Made by a program: the position numbers and the translations under genes. The notes below the pieces were generated by a model. The model worked only from the letters and a program-made list of their open reading frames with translations. It searched no databases and was not told the DNA's origin. From an uncultured Trueperaceae bacterium (GTDB lineage Bacteria > Deinococcota > Deinococci > Deinococcales > Trueperaceae), in assembly GCA_937907415.1 (NCBI GenBank), contig CALCHY010000190.1, positions 1 to 6,708 on the forward strand: a stretch of DNA of 6,708 nt. The letters run 5' to 3'. This document shows, piece after piece, positions 4,765 through 6,708 of this stretch (position 1 is the stretch's first letter; every line of letters starts with the position of its first letter).

Positions 4765-4844
4765 CTCAACCCCGTTGCACTCCTCGAGCTCGGAGCCTAG
4801 TAGGGGAGAGGGGCTGCCTGGTATCCTCCCGGCGAGGAGACAAC

Positions 4845-5096
4845 ATGGCTGGAATCGTGCGTCTGTTCGGGTGGCTTGCTGCCATCTCCGGAGCGCTCCT
4901 AAGTGTGTTCACTATCGTCGGTGGGCCAACCGGGAATTCGCTCAGCGTCCTCGTGGGAGCCGCCTACTTCTTCTCGGGCCTCTTCACGCTCGCCCTATGC
5001 GTGACGGTCGCCGACACGAACGATCGCACCGCCGCCATCGCCAAGCACCTACAGCTTGAAGTCAAGCGCGATGACTCCTTCCGCTTGCGGCGTTAA
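4845..5096 (+). CDS. small two-helix membrane protein, 83 aa
   Basis: Function not recognised. Two hydrophobic segments, about residues 5-26 (L-F-G-W-L-A-A-I-S-G-A-L) and 33-56 (L-V-G-A-A-Y-F-F-S-G-L-F), joined by a short Gly/Pro turn, make a helical hairpin in the inner membrane. A hydrophilic charged tail (57-83) ending R-L-R-R probably faces the cytoplasm. The ATG at 4845 is chosen because AGGAG lies 5 nt upstream; the frame stays open far upstream but without coding character. This is the only plus-strand gene in the right two thirds of the window and is divergent from the frameshifted gene at 4538, the pair sharing a 111-bp intergenic region. It could be a holin-like, toxin or superinfection protein, but nothing decides between these. 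A GGCCCAG hairpin follows the stop. Confidence 0.75.
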   Translation: MAGIVRLFGWLAAISGALLSVFTIVGGPTGNSLSVLVGAAYFFSGLFTLALCVTVADTNDRTAAIAKHLQLEVKRDDSFRLRR

Positions 5097-5102
5097 CGAA
5101 CC

Positions 5103-5121
5103 GGCCCAGAACTCCTGGGCC
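5103..5121 (+). terminator. hairpin after the membrane-protein gene
   Basis: GGCCCAG-AACTC-CTGGGCC: perfect 7-bp stem, 6 nt after the TAA. It shares the GGCCCA outer arms with the GGCCCAC palindrome family but not the centre. A C-rich run follows instead of T, so termination may need a factor, or the stem may protect the 3' end. Confidence 0.5.
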
Positions 5122-5198
5122 ACCCCCCTCAGCGCAACACGGCACCCGTAGCGCCTGCACGAAAGCAGCGTGCCTTCTTCCCCGAACAAAGTAGATGA

Positions 5199-5222
5199 GG
5201 GCCCGCCATCCCAAGCGGACCC
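5199..5222 (-). terminator. possible weak terminator of the 78-aa gene
   Basis: On the minus strand GGGTCCGC pairs with GCGGGCCC (one G-U pair) around an 8-nt loop, 26 nt past the stop. TCATCTACTTTGTTC follows. The G-U pair would be a C-A mismatch in plus-strand RNA, which favours a minus-strand function. The surrounding 5122-5247 between the convergent genes shows nothing else. Confidence 0.4.
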
Positions 5223-5247
5223 CCAATGGAGGAAAAGGAACTAGAGG

Positions 5248-5484
5248 TTAAGGGTTGAGGCGCGGCATGAACGTGCCGGCATCCAAGTCGGCCTGCGCGT
5301 CCTCCTCGCTCGCGTAGTACCCGCTGTCGCGCGAGTTCGGGCCCCCGATGTCACACAGCGTCCCGATGTAATACCCAGCGGCGCTCGAGAGCACCTGCAG
5401 CTCGCGCTCCTCGCCCTGCACGCGCATGGACTGAATGCTGAGCTTGCGACCGTCCTTCTCGATGAAAGGCAGTGTGTTCACCAT
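5248..5484 (-). CDS. hypothetical protein, 78 aa
   Basis: Function not recognised. The ATG at 5484 is preceded by AGGAGGG, itself attached to the start-associated hairpin L4, which fixes the start even though the frame is open further upstream. The protein is small and soluble: an N-terminal strand region with charged residues, a central A-A-G-Y-Y-I-G-T-L (about 36-44) followed by S-R-D-S-G-Y-Y (about 53-59), and a C-terminal helix E-E-D-A-Q-A-D-L. The Y-Y-I-G ... D-S-G-Y-Y repeat looks like a small beta fold such as those in plasmid and phage hypotheticals displaying Tyr-rich strands. It lies between the SSB-like 2 gene and the convergent membrane-protein gene. Confidence 0.78.
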   Translation of the reverse strand: MVNTLPFIEKDGRKLSIQSMRVQGEERELQVLSSAAGYYIGTLCDIGGPNSRDSGYYASEEDAQADLDAGTFMPRLNP

Positions 5485-5490
5485 GCTTCC

Positions 5491-5510
5491 CTCCTGCCCG
5501 ACAGGGCTTC
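5491..5510 (-). promoter_or_regulatory. start-associated hairpin L4 with Shine-Dalgarno
   Basis: On the minus strand GAAGCCC-TGTC-GGGCAGGAGGG: a 4-bp GC stem (5504-5507 with 5496-5499) running directly into the ribosome binding site of the 78-aa gene. About 30 nt further upstream CCTCTCCCCTAC is found; a very similar string lies upstream of L3 and, less exactly, of L1. Confidence 0.6.
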
Positions 5511-5553
5511 CTTCAAACGCCTGAGCGCCCAGAGCCCGTAGGGGAGAGGCGAC

Positions 5554-5571
5554 CGCGCCCCGAAGGGCGCG
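5554..5571 (-). terminator. UUCG-tetraloop hairpin downstream of SSB-like 2
   Basis: On the minus strand CGCGCCC-TTCG-GGGCGCG: a perfect 7-bp stem closed by a C(UUCG)G tetraloop, one of the most stable RNA loops. It follows copy F of the palindrome by about 28 nt, giving SSB-like 2 two 3' hairpins in a row. A T run is missing, so it may act as an mRNA 3' stabiliser. Confidence 0.5.
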
Positions 5572-5598
5572 AGCGCGAGCAGAAGCCAAGGCGAGAGC

Positions 5599-5617
5599 GG
5601 CCCACCGTCGGTGGGCC
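5599..5617. repeat. GGCCCAC palindrome, copy F (single)
   Basis: GGCCCACCGTCGGTGGGCC, the most symmetric copy: 8-bp arms around a 3-nt centre. It begins 18 nt past the TGA of SSB-like 2 on the minus strand. No T run follows on either strand. Confidence 0.8.
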
Positions 5618-5634
5618 ACCCGCCTCACCAGCAA

Positions 5635-6066
5635 TCAGAAGGGGAGCTCCTCTTCAGCGGGGAACTCCTCGTCCGCCGCCCCGGCCGGCGCGCCAGCCGG
5701 AACATCACCCTCAGCGCCGATCAGAGCCGAGAGCTTCACCCACTCCTTCGTGTCATTGTCAAAAACCTCCACCTGACGCAGGTTCGCCGAGAACGACACC
5801 GAAGCCCGCGTCACACCATCCTTCTCGTACGTGCTAGCGAACATGTCGGCCACCGAGCGCACGATGATGCTCTTGCGCTCCGCCGCCACCGCCTGCAGCC
5901 GCTCCAACTCCGCGCGCTCGCGAGCGAAGATCCGCAGCGACTCCCACTGCGGCGTATCCTTCTTCCCACTCACGTTCACCGCCATCGGCAGGAACGGGTC
6001 GCCCTTCGTGCTGATCGGGCCGTTAGCGTTCCTCGAATTAATCGCAACACCCTGTACTCGAATCAT
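5635..6066 (-). CDS. SSB-like OB-fold protein 2, with acidic C-terminal tail
   Basis: Predicted single-stranded-DNA-binding protein of 143 residues. The core (1-117) has the SSB order: N-terminal strand, P-Q-W-E-S-L-R-I-F-A (39-48), a central helix, K-S-I-I-V-R-S strand (65-71), a Y-E-K-D-G turn, and a strand A-N-L-R-Q-V-E-V-F-D (94-103). The tail (118-143) is Gly/Ala/Pro-rich and then acidic, ending D-E-E-F-P-A-E-E-E-L-P-F. That matches the bacterial SSB tip, whose acidic residues and terminal P-F dock onto replication and repair proteins. At 143 residues it is shorter than typical SSB (about 165-180). The tail-less paralog at 1858-2211 shares about 56% of core residues. ATG at 6066 has AGAGGAAG just upstream; the leader has two hairpins. 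It is too divergent for me to call it ssb outright; confidence in the OB-fold reading is good. Confidence 0.83.
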   Translation of the reverse strand: MIRVQGVAINSRNANGPISTKGDPFLPMAVNVSGKKDTPQWESLRIFARERAELERLQAVAAERKSIIVRSVADMFASTYEKDGVTRASVSFSANLRQVEVFDNDTKEWVKLSALIGAEGDVPAGAPAGAADEEFPAEEELPF

Positions 6067-6131
6067 TGTCTTCCTCTTTCCGGCATCACCCTAGGTGCCC
6101 TAGTAGATGCTCCTTTCCTGCCCGCAGGGCT
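6067..6131 (-). promoter_or_regulatory. structured 5' leader of SSB-like 2, start-associated hairpin L5
   Basis: On the minus strand GAAGCCC-TGC-GGGCAGGAAAGG: a 4-bp stem (6127-6130 with 6120-6123), 54 nt before the ATG. A second perfect inverted repeat, CTAGG-GCA-CCTAG (6091-6103), lies between it and the ribosome binding site. The leader resembles that of SSB-like 1 in context and length. Upstream sequence to 6273 holds no gene. Confidence 0.55.
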
Positions 6132-6273
6132 TCTATTCCTCAACCCCGCACCAGCAGAAGCCGACGCACACGCACCCAGACAGAAACCAACAACCCAGTG
6201 CCGGGCGTAACCACCAGCACTCAGGCAACCCCTCCAACCGGGCGCACACCCCGCCAACGGAGGAACAAAAAGC

Positions 6274-6328
6274 GGCCCACCATCAGTGGGCCACTCCCGA
6301 ACCAAAACCGGCCCACCGACAGTGGGCC
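6274..6328 (-). terminator. tandem terminators (palindrome copies G and H) of the 6352 gene
   Basis: Read on the minus strand, copy H (6310-6328, GGCCCACTGTCGGTGGGCC) comes 24 nt after the TGA at 6352 and is followed by GGTTTTGGTTC; copy G (6274-6292, GGCCCACTGATGGTGGGCC) is followed by GCTTTTTGTTCC. Both have 7-bp GC arms plus a T run, the form of rho-independent terminators. Start-to-start spacing is 36 bp, equal to the doublet after parAB, and the two spacers resemble each other. Confidence 0.75.
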
Positions 6329-6351
6329 GCTCACGTCAAGCACTCAACCAG

Positions 6352-6708
6352 TCACTGCCCCTCATCCCCATACAACCAATCCCGCATCTCCTCCACCGAA
6401 TCAAGCACCGGAACATCCCCCCGCTCCACCGCCGCCACAAGCTCGCGCGAGCCCGCCTCCTCAACCACCGCCTCCCGAACCCCCGCACCCCGCCGAGGCC
6501 CAGACTCCCCCCGCGCCGCCTTCCGCAAAAACACCCACCGCGCCCACCACCCCTCCGCCGGCACCACCACCAACACCAGCCCCACAACAGGCAACATCAA
6601 CAACGGCGCAAAAACCACCACCAAACTCAACAACACCCCCCCCCCCCCCCCCCACCCAGCATCCCGCGAGCGCCGCACCACCACCCCCGCCACCCCCGAC
6701 CACAAGAG
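6352..6708 (-). CDS. partial membrane-protein gene interrupted by a poly-G tract, 5' end outside the window
   Basis: Function not recognised. The frame is open to the right edge; a TTG at 6705 lacks a visible ribosome binding site, so the true start is probably beyond the window or further in. About 117 residues are visible: a basic Arg/Gly/Val start, five glycines encoded by an 18-nt G run, one long hydrophobic segment (about residues 24-48, V-L-L-S-L-V-V-V-F-A-P), then a hydrophilic charged domain with two likely helices and the ending W-L-Y-G-D-E-G-Q. This suggests a single-pass inner-membrane protein with a cytoplasmic tail. Leucine is mostly TTG, as in parA. The coding nature of the part before the G run is doubtful, because any change in run length would shift frame. 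Two tandem terminators follow the stop. Confidence 0.5.
   Translation of the reverse strand, partial: LLWSGVAGVVVRRSRDAGWGGGGGVLLSLVVVFAPLLMLPVVGLVLVVVPAEGWWARWVFLRKAARGESGPRRGAGVREAVVEEAGSRELVAAVERGDVPVLDSVEEMRDWLYGDEGQ
6636..6653. repeat. 18-nt homopolymer (C on plus, G on minus strand)
   Basis: Eighteen uninterrupted C residues, read as G on the coding minus strand, inside the partial membrane-protein gene. Runs this long change length easily by slipped-strand mispairing. They also cause sequencing and assembly errors, and this one lies only 55 nt from the window edge. Confidence 0.95.

Noticed and set aside
4614..4844. N-terminal extension of the plus-strand membrane protein
   Set aside because: The region is antisense to the frameshifted gene and its leader; the ATG at 4845 has a well-placed AGGAG and begins the hydrophobic segment.
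5485..5634. N-terminal extension of the 78-aa protein
   Set aside because: It would translate palindrome F, the UUCG hairpin and the L4 leader; the ATG at 5484 has AGGAGGG in the right place.
5611..6210. Plus-strand open frame of 199 residues
   Set aside because: Antisense to SSB-like 2, whose conservation with SSB-like 1 shows which strand is coding.
1..6708. Window as a complete circular plasmid
   Set aside because: The right-edge frame stays open when joined to base 1, but no replication gene is present and no join can be seen in one linear sequence; not supported.

Overview
The window is high-GC bacterial DNA with strong GGAGG-type ribosome binding sites. It looks like part of a plasmid, or of a phage that lives as a plasmid: it opens with a centromere-like repeat array and a short ParA plus ribbon-helix-helix partner, and the rest is a run of very small genes, most on the minus strand. 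These include two single-stranded-DNA-binding (SSB)-like paralogs, a NADAR/YbiA-type protein, a PD-(D/E)xK nuclease-like protein and several unrecognised proteins. I see no replication initiator, integrase, transposase, rRNA, tRNA or CRISPR array. The phylum cannot be fixed from sequence alone; Deinococcota or Actinomycetota would fit the composition, but that is a guess.

Layout. 1-313: a 112-bp tandem duplication carrying a 15-bp-period TTGCCTTGGC repeat, followed by more degenerate copies. 367-1540: parA and an overlapping parB/parG-like gene (+), closed by two hairpins. 1606-1809: no gene seen. 1858-4733: eight minus-strand genes (SSB-like 1; two overlapping distant paralogs; a 77-aa protein; the nuclease-like protein; the NADAR protein; a frameshifted small gene). 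4845-5096: one plus-strand two-helix membrane protein. 5248-6066: minus-strand 78-aa protein and SSB-like 2. 6352 to the window edge: a partial membrane-protein gene (-) containing an 18-nt poly-G tract.

The most striking feature is a shared set of gene punctuation signals. Five minus-strand genes, including both SSB paralogs, carry a leader hairpin of the form GAAGCCC(n)-loop-(n)GGGCAG(G), which in three of them runs into or close to the Shine-Dalgarno sequence. Eight copies of a palindrome related to GGCCCACTGTCGGTGGGCC lie 9 to about 65 nt after stop codons; three pairs are set 34-36 bp apart start to start with similar spacers. Start-associated repeats of this general kind are known from Cluster K mycobacteriophages, but this pair of start- and stop-associated elements is not one I recognise.

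How the genes may work together (inference): ParA and its partner segregate the replicon using the upstream repeats; the SSB-like proteins act on single-stranded DNA during replication or repair; the small genes are probably accessory or host-takeover functions expressed from short, individually insulated units.
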